Assembly (NCBI RefSeq): GCF_024055715.1 | Contig: NZ_JAMXMV010000021.1 | Location: 1 to 64,000, forward strand | Origin: Actinoallomurus soli | GTDB lineage: Bacteria; Actinomycetota; Actinomycetes; Streptosporangiales; Streptosporangiaceae | Length of the DNA: 64,000 bases | Direction: 5' to 3' | In this document: one piece after another, positions 32,249 to 40,710 of the stretch | Position numbering within the stretch: position 1 is the first letter of the stretch | Layout: each line of letters opens with the position of its first letter | Program-made: the position numbers and the translations under genes | The notes under the pieces: model-generated | What the model saw: the letters and a program-made list of their open reading frames with translations, nothing else | Database searches by the model: none | What the model was told of the DNA's origin: nothing

Positions 32249-33949
32249 TCAAGGGTCGGGGGGCGAGTCGACGCGGAGTACCTGCAGTTGCACCATCAAG
32301 GCGAACCGCTGGTCGGGATCGCCGAGATCGCACTGCCCGACCTCGGTGACCCGCCGGAGCCGGTACCGGAAGGTGTTCTGGTGGACGGCGATCGATTCGG
32401 ACGCCGTGACGACGTCGCCGAACGCGTGCAGCCAGGCGCAGAGTGTCCGGACGAGATCGCCGCGGCGCCGGCGGTCGTAGTCGATCAGCCGTGCCAACGC
32501 TCCCGTCGGCTCCTCGCCTCGGGCCGTGGCGAGGTCCCGCAACTCCGAGATCAGAGCTTCGCCCTGCAGCTCGTCGAACCGGCCGATCCGCCGGTGGAGG
32601 CGTCCCTCGCGGAGCACTCGCAGGACCCTGTCGACACAGGAGCGGCTGTGGGCCACATCGGACAGGTCGAGCGCCACCGGGGCCACCGCGGTGATCGGCG
32701 GCAGCCGGTCCCCCACCCGGTCCAGGAAGTCCTGGAGGATCCCCACCGCGCGTGTCCCGGCCGTCTCCACGGCTCCGGTCATGGGCACCAGCCCATAGGT
32801 GACCGCGCCGATCGCCGCCGCCGCGGCTCGAGGGTGGATCGCCGACAGGTGCAGGGCGAACGCGTCGCTGAGCCGCTGCCGGTCGTGGACCACGGTCGCG
32901 CTGCCGGAGTTGTCATAGCGCGGGCCTCGTTCGTCGAGAGCCACGCCCAGCACCAGCAGCGGCTGACCCGCCAGACCGAGCCGTTCGAGCGCCTCACCTG
33001 CGCCGACCCCGCCTTCCAGCGCGGTGCTCAGCAGGTCGGTCCGCATTCGCCGCTGCACGTCGGCGCCGGCGCGGACCCGGAGCATGTGCAGGGCGACCAG
33101 CTTGGCCGACTCGCGCAGCGCCTCGTTGCGCTCGTCGCTGAGACGGCCGGGCACCACTGCCCAGATGGAACCGAGCACCTCATCACCCGCCCGTACGGAG
33201 ATGGCGACGCGTGGCAGCGTGGTGCCGCCCATCCCGTCGGAGAAGGGTTCGATGTAGACGGTCTGGTCGCTGCGGAGCAGATCCCGGAAGTCCCCCCGCT
33301 CGTGCAGAACGCGCGCGTACCGCTCCGGCACCTGGCGGCCGAGGATCGTTTCGACGCGGGAAGGGTCGGCCTCGTCCTGGCGGCCGGAGAAGGCGAGCAC
33401 GCGGGAGTTGCGGTCCTCGATGGTGATCGGTGCGTCGAGAAGCGCCGCGATCGCGTTGGCGACCGCGAACAGGTCACCCGCGGGCAGCCCGCCGAGCGAC
33501 TCCTCATCGGCGGGCCCTGCGCCTGCGCCCTGGGCGAGCAGGGAGCGGAGCATCTCGCTGAGGTGGCCCCAGGGGGCACCTCGGCGCAGGCCGAGCACGG
33601 CGACCGCCGCTTCGTCGGCGGCGGCCCGTACCTCGTCGGTGAGCGGGACCGGCGCGCGGACAACGAGCGCGGCCGCGTTCTGCTCCCCCAGCCGGCGCAG
33701 GAGAGCGGCGACGTGACCGGGAGCCTCCACCCCGACACCGAGCACCAGCGCGTGGGAGGGCAGCACCGGCTGATCGAGTGGGTCATGGAACACGACGGCG
33801 CTGATCTCCCCGGGACGGTCGGGGTCGCCGTGGGCGAGTTCGAGCAGGGTCGCGCCGAGGTCGTCGACGACCCGTCCGAGATTCGCGCGGGGACGCGCGG
33901 TGCCGGCGTGCTGCACGGTCTCACCGTAGACGCGCGAGATCACGCTCAA
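32249..33949 (-). CDS. PucR family transcriptional regulator
   Basis: About 566-residue regulator with an N-terminal sensor region and the C-terminal PucR helix-turn-helix (RTLCAWLHAFGDVVTASESI, then AVHQNTFRYRLRRVTEV). In between is a GGDEF-like/CdaR segment (TSLLALGV-type fold; here FALHLSAIHPRAAAAAIGAV). The start is uncertain: TTG 33949, GTG 33943 or a later GTG near 33913 are possible and none has a strong ribosome site. It is the last gene of the long peptide/amino-acid operon, 50 bp after the racemase, and is its likely controller. PucR regulators often sense nitrogen compounds such as amino acids or purines. Confidence 0.82.
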   Translation of the reverse strand: MSVISRVYGETVQHAGTARPRANLGRVVDDLGATLLELAHGDPDRPGEISAVVFHDPLDQPVLPSHALVLGVGVEAPGHVAALLRRLGEQNAAALVVRAPVPLTDEVRAAADEAAVAVLGLRRGAPWGHLSEMLRSLLAQGAGAGPADEESLGGLPAGDLFAVANAIAALLDAPITIEDRNSRVLAFSGRQDEADPSRVETILGRQVPERYARVLHERGDFRDLLRSDQTVYIEPFSDGMGGTTLPRVAISVRAGDEVLGSIWAVVPGRLSDERNEALRESAKLVALHMLRVRAGADVQRRMRTDLLSTALEGGVGAGEALERLGLAGQPLLVLGVALDERGPRYDNSGSATVVHDRQRLSDAFALHLSAIHPRAAAAAIGAVTYGLVPMTGAVETAGTRAVGILQDFLDRVGDRLPPITAVAPVALDLSDVAHSRSCVDRVLRVLREGRLHRRIGRFDELQGEALISELRDLATARGEEPTGALARLIDYDRRRRGDLVRTLCAWLHAFGDVVTASESIAVHQNTFRYRLRRVTEVGQCDLGDPDQRFALMVQLQVLRVDSPPDP

Positions 33950-33999
33950 CTAGTCGAATCCGCCGAATCCAGCCGCTCTCTTTCGTCCTGTTCGACCAT

Positions 34000-35106
34000 T
34001 CACCCGGTGAGCCACTCGGCGGCGGTGGTGACCTCGGCGAGCCGGTCCGGCACCGGCACCAGTCCGAGCCCGGGGCCGGTGGGAACCTCGAGGTGGCCGT
34101 CGTCGAGGACGAACGGCTCGGTGATGTCCGAGGCGTAGTACCGTCCGGACGCCGAGGTGTCGCCGGGCAGAGTGAAGCCGGGCATGGCGGCGAGCGCGAC
34201 GTTGGCGGCCCGGCCGAGGCCGGTCTCCAGCATCCCGCCGCACCACACCGGGATGCCGTGAGCGGCGCAGACGTCGTGGATCCGACGGGCCTCGAGATAT
34301 CCGCCGACCCGTCCGGGCTTGATGTTCACCACCTGGCAGGCGCCCAGCCGGATCGCCGCCGCGGCGTCGCGGGCCGACGTGATGGACTCGTCCAGGCAGA
34401 TCGGCGTCCGGATCTGCCGGGCCAGCTCCACGTGGCCGAGCACGTCCTCCTCGTCGAGGGGCTGCTCGATCAACAGAAGGTCGAAGGGGTCCAGCCGGGC
34501 CAGCTGTCGCGCGTCGGCCAGGGTATAGGCCGTGTTGGCGTCCACCTGGAGCAGGAGGTCATCGCCGTACCGCTCGCGGACCGCGCGAACCGGCGCGAGA
34601 TCCCAGCCGGGCTCGATCTTGAGCTTGATGCGGACGTAGCCCTCGGCCAGGTAGCCGTCAACGGCGTCGAGGAGCTCGGGAACGCTGTCCATGATCCCGA
34701 CCGAGACACCGCACGGGACCCGGTCGCGCACGGCGCCGAGCTCGCGACCGAAGGAGCGGCCCTCGGTGCGCAGTTCGGCGTCCAGTACCGCCATCTCGAG
34801 CGCCGCCTTGGCCATGCGGTGGCCCTTGAACGGCGCGAGGATCTCGGCGACGGCGTGGGCCGTCGGCGGGCCGGCCGCCATCACCGCCGGAACGAGGAAC
34901 CGGCGCAGCACGTCCGCGGCCGCGTCGACGTACTCAGAGGAGTAGAGGGGGTCGGTCATCGCCACGCACTCGCCCCACCCTTCGGCGTCGTCCGTCGCCA
35001 CGCGCACGAGCAGGATGTCGCGGGTGGTCTGGGTGCCGAACGATGTACGGAACGGCGCGACCAGGGGCATGGAGATCCGTCGCAGTTCGACGCCGGTGAG
35101 TTTCAT
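34000..35106 (-). CDS. N-succinylamino acid racemase / o-succinylbenzoate synthase (enolase superfamily)
   Basis: 368-residue member of the NSAR/OSBS group, the same length as the Amycolatopsis N-acylamino acid racemase. Catalytic residues fall on the same numbers as in that enzyme: acid/base Lys163 (in RIKLKIEPG), metal ligands Asp189 (QVDAN), Glu214 (IEQPL), Asp239 (LDESI), and Lys263 (IKPGRVGG). It should interconvert N-succinyl-D- and L-amino acids; OSBS activity for menaquinone synthesis is the alternative. The start overlaps the GNAT stop (ATGA). Its neighbours, a GNAT acyltransferase and an M20 hydrolase, point to racemisation rather than menaquinone. Confidence 0.88.
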   Translation of the reverse strand: MKLTGVELRRISMPLVAPFRTSFGTQTTRDILLVRVATDDAEGWGECVAMTDPLYSSEYVDAAADVLRRFLVPAVMAAGPPTAHAVAEILAPFKGHRMAKAALEMAVLDAELRTEGRSFGRELGAVRDRVPCGVSVGIMDSVPELLDAVDGYLAEGYVRIKLKIEPGWDLAPVRAVRERYGDDLLLQVDANTAYTLADARQLARLDPFDLLLIEQPLDEEDVLGHVELARQIRTPICLDESITSARDAAAAIRLGACQVVNIKPGRVGGYLEARRIHDVCAAHGIPVWCGGMLETGLGRAANVALAAMPGFTLPGDTSASGRYYASDITEPFVLDDGHLEVPTGPGLGLVPVPDRLAEVTTAAEWLTG

Positions 35107-35975
35107 GATTCCCTCCGTACGATGTACCAGCCGGCACGGTCGAAGCCGTCGATCCGGCCACCGCGGCCGGTCAGGCCGATGAGCGCCTCGCGCACGGCGA
35201 GCCGCCAGCGCCGTGCCAGTTCGGGTTCGGTCGCGCGGAGCGCCGTGATGTCCCGGGGCACGGCGACGAGTGAGGTCGCACCGTCAAGGCTGCCGGGTAC
35301 CGGGCTGCCGTCCTCCGCGATGCCCAGCGCGAGGACGGCACCCGCCCTCATCTCGTCTTCGGCCACCTCACCGGCGCCGCCCCCGAGGCCGGCGAGGGCG
35401 ACCGTGCCGTCGCGGAGCCGCCAGCGCACCAGGAGCCGGTCGGACTCCCCGTCGCTGTTGATGGCGTCGACCATCGGGCCATAGAAGTTCGGCAGGTACT
35501 CGACCGGCCGCGCGGCCAGCTTCACGAGGTTGAAGTAGGCGTTCCGCGCCACCAACGGGTCGAACGTCCAGGCGATCTCGGAGACACCGCGCAGCAACGC
35601 CCATGCCCGTTGGTGCAATTTGAGCGCGAAGCCGACACTGCGGCCGGTGACGGCCGCGGAGACACCGGCGATGTGGCTGTGGAGAGCGCCGCCCGCCGGG
35701 GCGAAGAAGCCCACACAGGCGCCGACCAGACGGTCGCCGTCGAAGGCGCCGGCCACATAGTTGCCGGCCTTGGTGAAGGCACGCAGCAGTTCGATCGTCA
35801 CCGGCGGGTTCGCGGAGCGGCCCCAGATGGTGGCGAACAGGCTGACCACACTGGTGAGCTCAGTGATGTCGGTGAGCTCGCGCACCGAGACGCCGGCCGC
35901 CTCGGCCGCGGCCTCCGCGGCCCGCACCGCGTGGTCCAGCACCGGCTCCGCGGCCGGGACGCTGATATCGGTCAC
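35103..35975 (-). CDS. GNAT-family acyltransferase, candidate D-amino acid N-succinyltransferase
   Basis: 290-residue protein of the COG3375-type GNAT group: VVSLFATIWGRSANPPVTIE, YVAGAFDGDRLVGACVGFFA, GRSVGFALKLHQRAWALLRG (acyl-CoA-binding region), EIAWTFDPLVARNAYFNLVK. In Geobacillus a protein of this sort, next to NSAR, succinylates D-amino acids with succinyl-CoA. GTG 35975 is set by the repeat structure: the preceding micro-ORF ends TGA inside GTGA. It overlaps the racemase start downstream. Role follows family and context; the acyl donor is unproven. Confidence 0.82.
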   Translation of the reverse strand: MTDISVPAAEPVLDHAVRAAEAAAEAAGVSVRELTDITELTSVVSLFATIWGRSANPPVTIELLRAFTKAGNYVAGAFDGDRLVGACVGFFAPAGGALHSHIAGVSAAVTGRSVGFALKLHQRAWALLRGVSEIAWTFDPLVARNAYFNLVKLAARPVEYLPNFYGPMVDAINSDGESDRLLVRWRLRDGTVALAGLGGGAGEVAEDEMRAGAVLALGIAEDGSPVPGSLDGATSLVAVPRDITALRATEPELARRWRLAVREALIGLTGRGGRIDGFDRAGWYIVRRES

Positions 35976-36043
35976 GGGGCCTCCTTCGTCGGCCCCGTGA
36001 CCACGGTGCTGTGCATACCGGTTCCCTCGCTTCGCTCGGTCAC
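35972..36043 (-). CDS. Micro-ORF C (23 codons), directly upstream of GNAT
   Basis: GTG at 36043, TGA ending at 35972. The peptide begins MTERSEGTGM and ends GPTKEAP. Its TGA overlaps the GNAT GTG start (GTGA). The ribosome site for GNAT (AAGGAGG) lies inside its last codons. Probably a coupling element rather than a functional peptide. Confidence 0.5.
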   Translation of the reverse strand: MTERSEGTGMHSTVVTGPTKEAP

Positions 36044-36176
36044 GGAGCCTCCTTCGTCAACCCCGCGACCACGGTGCTGTGCATACCGGTTCCCTCGCTT
36101 CGCTCGGTCACGGAGCCTCCTTCGTCGGCCCCGCCACCACGGTGCTGCGCATACCGGTTCCCTCGCTTCGCTCGGT
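35973..36176. repeat. Three tandem 68-bp repeats between M20 and GNAT genes
   Basis: Copies at 35973-36040, 36041-36108 and 36109-36176, each exactly 68 bp with only a few differences. On the minus strand every copy carries GTGACCGAGCGAAGCGAGGG at its head and GACGAAGGAGG, a strong ribosome site, at its end. The spacing makes each copy an ORF overlapping the next by GTGA. Confidence 0.92.
36040..36111 (-). CDS. Micro-ORF B (23 codons)
   Basis: GTG at 36111, TGA ending at 36040; peptide begins MTERSEGTGM and ends GLTKEAP. Overlaps micro-ORF A and C by GTGA at each end. Nearly the same protein as its neighbours, since the copies differ by only a few bases. Confidence 0.5.
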   Translation of the reverse strand: MTERSEGTGMHSTVVAGLTKEAP

Positions 36177-36215
36177 CATGGCGTTCCTGCTCCTCAGCTC
36201 GTCGAGGGTCGTCAC
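36108..36215 (-). CDS. Micro-ORF A (35 codons), starts inside the M20 stop
   Basis: GTG at 36215 overlaps the M20 stop (GTGA), reads VTTLDELRSRNA and then the repeat peptide MTERSEGTGMRS...GPTKEAP, stopping in GTGA at 36108. The internal ATG at 36179 has its own site AGGAGCAGGA. It links M20 translation to the repeat chain. Confidence 0.5.
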   Translation of the reverse strand: MTTLDELRSRNAMTERSEGTGMRSTVVAGPTKEAP

Positions 36216-37342
36216 GGGCGTGCCGCGGTGGGCGTGGTGAACGGGTCCGGCGAGCCCGCAGGCAGCTGTTCGATCAGTGCGCGCACCAGCGCCGTCCGCG
36301 CGGGCATCTCCGCGACCAACACGTGTTCGTCGGCGGCATGCGCGCCGCCGCCGACCGCGCCGAGGCCGTCCAGGGTGGGCGTGCCGACGCCGGCGGTGAG
36401 GTTCCCGTCGGACGCGCCGCCGACCGCGGCCCGAGCGGGCTCGGGCAGTCCCCGGTCCAGGGCGATCCGGCACAGCAACGCGTAGAGCGCGGCCGAGGCC
36501 GCCGCCTCGAGCGGGGGACGGCTCGAGCCGTCGGTGAGCTCGACGCGGGCGCCGGGCACCCTGGGCCGCAGCGCGCGGAGCGCCCGGTCGACCCGTTCCT
36601 GTTCCACCGCGGTCCTGGCCCGTACGTCGACGGCGAACGTGCCCTCGGCCGGGACGGTGTTGGCGGTCGTGCCGGCACGGGCGACGGTCGGCGTGACCGT
36701 GGTACCGGCCTTCGGGTCGGCGAGCGCGCTGACGGCCAGCACCTGGTGAGCCAGCTCCAGCGTGGCGTTCACGCCCCGATCCGGCTCCAGTCCGGCGTGG
36801 GCCGCGCGTCCGGCCACGCGTATCTCGTACTGCGCGGCGCCTTTGCGCTCGGTCTTGAGGGCACCGCCGTCGGCGGACGCCTCGAACACCAGGGCGGCCG
36901 TCGCCGCCCTGGCCTCCTGCTCGATCAACGCGCGGGAGCTGGGCGAGCCGATCTCCTCGTCGCCGGTCACGAGCAGGGTGACACCGTCGAGGCCGGCGGC
37001 CGCGTGGAACGCCATGACCAGGCCGGCCTTCATGTCGAAGCAGCCGGGTCCGCGCAGGATCCCGTCCTCGACGGTGCAGGGGTGGTCGGCCAGCGTGCCG
37101 AGTGGCCACACCGTGTCGTGGTGGCCGAGGAGCAGCACGCGGGACGGTCCCGTGCCGAGCCGCCAGCGCAGGTGTGTTCGACCGTCGAGCACGATCCGCT
37201 CGGGTGCGACGCCGAGGCGTGCGGTGCCGACCCGGGCGACGACCTCGGCGGAGCGTGCGACGGCGGCCAGGTCGGTGGAGGGTGACTCGCACTCGATGAG
37301 GGCGCGTACGTCGGCGAGCAGGTCGCGAAGGGCGGCCGTCAC
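36212..37342 (-). CDS. M20 family metallohydrolase (carboxypeptidase G2/desuccinylase-like)
   Basis: 376-residue M20 hydrolase. Zinc ligands and catalytic acids appear in LLLGHHDTVWP, GPGCFDMKAGLVMAF, TGDEEIGSPSS, ERKGAAQYEIRVAGRAAHAG and GGAHAADEHVLVAE near the C-terminus. The group includes carboxypeptidase G2 and N-succinyl/N-acyl-L-amino acid deacylases. In the NSAR context it could remove succinate from N-succinyl-L-amino acids, making the D-to-L conversion irreversible. GTG 37342 overlaps the S9 stop by GTGA. No signal peptide, so it acts in the cytosol. Confidence 0.87.
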   Translation of the reverse strand: MTAALRDLLADVRALIECESPSTDLAAVARSAEVVARVGTARLGVAPERIVLDGRTHLRWRLGTGPSRVLLLGHHDTVWPLGTLADHPCTVEDGILRGPGCFDMKAGLVMAFHAAAGLDGVTLLVTGDEEIGSPSSRALIEQEARAATAALVFEASADGGALKTERKGAAQYEIRVAGRAAHAGLEPDRGVNATLELAHQVLAVSALADPKAGTTVTPTVARAGTTANTVPAEGTFAVDVRARTAVEQERVDRALRALRPRVPGARVELTDGSSRPPLEAAASAALYALLCRIALDRGLPEPARAAVGGASDGNLTAGVGTPTLDGLGAVGGGAHAADEHVLVAEMPARTALVRALIEQLPAGSPDPFTTPTAARP

Positions 37343-40300
37343 AGGTGCACCCGCGGGGTCGCGCGTGCGCCGAAGTGCAGGTACCGCTCACCGGTCGGCA
37401 GCTCGTAGAAGGTGACCGGCGCCCAGGTCTGCGCCTCGGGCGGCCTGACGGCGAACAGGGCCGGACCGGCCGGCACCAGCGCGTGCTCTTCGACCGGGTC
37501 CGGCAGCAGCTCGGCGAGCGGACCGGTGATGGTGGTCCGGAGCAGTGGTCCCTCCGAGCCGTTCTCGACCTCCATGCGCACCCCGGACCGCTCGTAGACG
37601 CCGACGTGGGGTGCCGCGTCGGCGGTCACCGGTTCGGGCGGCGGCGCGAACGGCGGGGGCATCGTGACGCCGGCGACCTCGGCGAAGATCTCCCGGTACA
37701 GGTCCTGGTAGAGGCCGCGGGCGTCACCGCCGTTGGTGAGCAGGGCGACGGCGAGTCCCTGTTCGGGCAGCACCCGCAGGAACGCCGCCTGGCCGAGCGT
37801 GTTGCCGTCGTGGCCGATCAGGCGGTGCCCGTCCCAGCCGAACCGGATCCAGCCGAGCCCCCATGAGTCGCCGAGGGTGTGTTCGTCGGGCAGGTCGGTC
37901 TCGTGCGCGGCCATGGCTGCGGCGCCGTCCGCGCTGAGGATCCGCGTGCCGTCGGCCGCGAGACCGCCGGTCAGATGCAGCCGCGCGAAGGCCAGGACCT
38001 CGGCGGCGGTGGAGGTGATCAGCCCGGCCGGGCCGATCGAGCGGGGCAGCGTCCAGGCGGGTGCCGGGACGGGCTCGCCCTCATACTCGTCGTGGCCGAC
38101 CGCGGCGGAGAAGAGCAGTGCCTCCTCGGGCAGGGTCACCGTGTGCGTCAGTCCGAGCGGGGCGCACAGCCGGTCGCGCAGCGCTCGGTCCCACGTCTGC
38201 CCGGTGACCTTCTCGATCACCCGGCCCAGGAGCGCGTACCCCGCGTTGCAGTAGGAGAAGGTGGCGCCCAGCGGGTGGTTCTGCCCGGCGTCGCCGAGGA
38301 GGTCGACGTACTTCTCCAGGCAGTCGTCGCCGCGGCCGGTGTCGGTGAACACGTCGCCGTCGATGCCGCTGGTGTGGGTGAGCAGGTGCCGCACCGTGAC
38401 CGACTTCGTGACGTCGGGGTCGGCGAGCCGCAGCTCCGGCAGGACGTCGGCGACCGGGGTGTCCAGCGCGAGCGATCCCTCGTCGATCAGGGTCATGGCC
38501 ACGGTCGCGGTCCAGACCTTGGTGATCGAGCCGATCTGGAACAGCGAGTCGGTGGCGACGGGTGCGCCGGTGCGGACGTGCAGGACGCCGTGGGCGGCCT
38601 CGACCAGCTCGTCGTCGAGTCCGTTCGTTCCGATGCGGAGGATGCCGAGCTGCGCGCCGGGGACGTTGTGCCGCTCGGCGAGCCGGGCCAGCCGCCGCCG
38701 CCAGTGCGCGCCGTCGACGCGGGCCCGGCCTGCCCGGCCGGTGTGCTGTTCGAGCCAGTCCAGCACCCGGTGGTTGAAGTCGAGCCGCTGCGAGGGCGGG
38801 CCGAGCAGGATGAACAGGTGGGACGCGTCCGGGTAGACCACCAGCCGGGTCGGGACGCCTCGCTCCCGCAGCGCGGTGTGCCACTGCTGAGCCTGCCCGA
38901 GCGGGCAGGTCAGGTCGGCGGCGCCGTGGAACAGCAGCGTCGGCGTACGGACGTCGGCCACGCGGGTGAGCGGTGACATGGCGGCGTACTCCGCCGGCTT
39001 CTGCCACGGGGTGCCGTCGAGTTCATGGACGCTGAGAAGGTGGCCTTCGTCGCTGGAGCCGGCCAGGCTCACCAGGTCGCTGACCGTGCCGCCGGCGACG
39101 GCCACCGCGAACCGGTCGTCGTGACCGGTCAGCCAGCAGGTCATGAACCCGCCGTAGCTGTATCCCGCCACCGCGAGCCGGTCCGGGTCCGCGAATCCCT
39201 CGGCCACGAGCCGGTCGAGCGGCTCGAGGAAGTCGGCCGCGTCGGCGATGCCCCAGCCACCGCGGACACCGTCGTAGAACGCCTCGCCGTATCCGTCGCT
39301 GCCGCGCGGGTTGACCAGCAGCACCGCCCAGCCGCGGGCGACCAGTTCCTGGTGGTAGAGGTGGATCTCGTCGGCCGCCGCGTTCCACGCGTTGTGCGGG
39401 CCGCCGTGCACGTCGAGGAGGACCGGCCGCGGGCCGGTGCGCGCGGGGTCGTGCATGAGCCATGCCTGCACCTCGGTGCCGTCGGAGACGGTGAACCACC
39501 GCTCCTCGCGGGGGTACAGGTCCACGCCGGCGAGTGCGGCGCCATGGTCGGTCAGCACGGTCTCGGCCCCGGTCGCCGGCTCCACGACCGCGATCTCGCC
39601 GAATGACGTGGGGGTGGTGAGGGCCACCGCGGCGCGGCCGCCGCCGGCCGACAGCCCCGAGACGACCCGGCCGGGCCCGGTGATGACCGGGCGCGCGTCG
39701 TCCCCGCCGGTCGTGACCGACCACAGGTGGGTGCAGCCGTGGTCACGCAGGCAGAAGAGGATCCGGCCGTCGTCCTCATGCGGCAGGCCGCCGGGATAGG
39801 CGGGACCGCCGGGCATCACGTTGCGGTCGAGGGCGTCCGACAGGTCGGTGACCTCGCCGCCGGCGGCATCGACGCGGTACAGGTGGGCGTGTCCGACCGG
39901 GTCGCCGGACCAGCCGGTCACGAGCAGCGCGGAGCCGTCGGCGACCCAGCCGACGGTGCTGGCCACCCCGTCGGCGAAGGCGAGGATTCGTGCCCGTGCG
40001 TACGGCGTGTCCACCTCCAGCAGGTGCACGGGGGTGCGGTGGCGCAGGTCGCCGTCGGCACCGGCCCCGCGGGTGAAGGCGAGAGCGATGCCGTCCGGTG
40101 ACCAGGCCGGGGTGCCGGCGCTCTCCGGTCCGTCGGTGAGCTGCCGGACCTTGCGGCCGTCCAGGTCCAGAACGTGCAACTGCCGGCGCACCGGGCCGCG
40201 GAACCCCTGCCCGTCGGCCTGGTAGTCGAGGCCGTCGGAGACCATCGGCCCCCGCGCGCCGCCGGTCGGGTCGACCGGTGCGGTGAAGGCGAGCCGGCGG

Positions 40301-40641
40301 CCGTCCGGGCTCCAGCGCGGCGCCCCGGCCCCGAGCGGCAGGTCGGTCACCTGCTCGGGCTCCCCTCCTGCGGCATCGAGCACGGCGACCTGCCCGTCGC
40401 GGAGGAAGGCGAGCCGGCGGCCGTCCGGCGACCAGGCCGGCGCGGTGTCGTCCGGCCCGGAGGTGAGGCGACGGGGCGAGTCGCCGTCGACGCCGACCAG
40501 CCACAACTGATCGACGGTACGGTCGCCCGCCCCGTCCAGGGTCCGGAGCACGTAGGCGATCCGGCTTCCGTCCGCCGAGAGCACCGGTTGTGACGGCACC
40601 GCCAGGTCGGTGAGGTCCTCGATGCGCGGTCGTCGGCTCAT
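37339..40641 (-). CDS. S9 prolyl-oligopeptidase fused to a beta-lactamase-fold serine hydrolase
   Basis: 1100-residue two-enzyme fusion. The N-terminal half is an S9 peptidase: WD40-like beta-propeller repeats (APAWSPDGRRLAFLRDGQ and similar, about 60-390), then an alpha/beta hydrolase with nucleophile Ser495 (GYSYGGFMTCW), and acid/base in PDASHLFILLG. The C-terminal half (about 640-1100) is a class C beta-lactamase/esterase-type domain: Ser705-x-x-Lys708 (GSITKVW), Tyr797 (FSYCNAGY), and LTHTSGIDGDVFTDTG. The C-terminal domain is paralogous to the free hydrolase at 46072-47460. ATG 40641 has AAGGAGG upstream; the frame extends to 40710. No signal peptide is visible, so both activities are probably cytosolic. 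Confidence 0.88.
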   Translation of the reverse strand: MSRRPRIEDLTDLAVPSQPVLSADGSRIAYVLRTLDGAGDRTVDQLWLVGVDGDSPRRLTSGPDDTAPAWSPDGRRLAFLRDGQVAVLDAAGGEPEQVTDLPLGAGAPRWSPDGRRLAFTAPVDPTGGARGPMVSDGLDYQADGQGFRGPVRRQLHVLDLDGRKVRQLTDGPESAGTPAWSPDGIALAFTRGAGADGDLRHRTPVHLLEVDTPYARARILAFADGVASTVGWVADGSALLVTGWSGDPVGHAHLYRVDAAGGEVTDLSDALDRNVMPGGPAYPGGLPHEDDGRILFCLRDHGCTHLWSVTTGGDDARPVITGPGRVVSGLSAGGGRAAVALTTPTSFGEIAVVEPATGAETVLTDHGAALAGVDLYPREERWFTVSDGTEVQAWLMHDPARTGPRPVLLDVHGGPHNAWNAAADEIHLYHQELVARGWAVLLVNPRGSDGYGEAFYDGVRGGWGIADAADFLEPLDRLVAEGFADPDRLAVAGYSYGGFMTCWLTGHDDRFAVAVAGGTVSDLVSLAGSSDEGHLLSVHELDGTPWQKPAEYAAMSPLTRVADVRTPTLLFHGAADLTCPLGQAQQWHTALRERGVPTRLVVYPDASHLFILLGPPSQRLDFNHRVLDWLEQHTGRAGRARVDGAHWRRRLARLAERHNVPGAQLGILRIGTNGLDDELVEAAHGVLHVRTGAPVATDSLFQIGSITKVWTATVAMTLIDEGSLALDTPVADVLPELRLADPDVTKSVTVRHLLTHTSGIDGDVFTDTGRGDDCLEKYVDLLGDAGQNHPLGATFSYCNAGYALLGRVIEKVTGQTWDRALRDRLCAPLGLTHTVTLPEEALLFSAAVGHDEYEGEPVPAPAWTLPRSIGPAGLITSTAAEVLAFARLHLTGGLAADGTRILSADGAAAMAAHETDLPDEHTLGDSWGLGWIRFGWDGHRLIGHDGNTLGQAAFLRVLPEQGLAVALLTNGGDARGLYQDLYREIFAEVAGVTMPPPFAPPPEPVTADAAPHVGVYERSGVRMEVENGSEGPLLRTTITGPLAELLPDPVEEHALVPAGPALFAVRPPEAQTWAPVTFYELPTGERYLHFGARATPRVHL

Positions 40642-40710
40642 GAGTCCTCCTTCGTCGGAGGAGTGACCAGGGGCGCTGTGTTCATTGATGCACTCGCTCC
40701 GCTCGTTCAT
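40642..40710 (-). promoter_or_regulatory. Junction module upstream of the S9 gene, related to the 68-bp repeats
   Basis: 69 bp starting at ATGA that overlaps the ATPase stop. It carries GAGCGGAGCGAG at the head and GACGAAGGAGG at the end, the same plan as the repeats at 35973-36176. Here the module stays in frame with the S9 gene, so it could encode a 23-residue N-terminal extension or act only as coupling leader. Confidence 0.55.

Noticed and set aside
36108-37391. 427-codon minus-strand ORF covering the M20 gene
   Set aside because: It is out of frame with M20 and made of Arg/Pro/Gly runs; only its last 35 codons (micro-ORF A) are of interest.
40642-40710. N-terminal extension of the S9 peptidase (start at 40710)
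   Set aside because: The extension matches the intercistronic repeat module and ends in a strong ribosome site for ATG 40641, so I took the downstream start, while noting the alternative.
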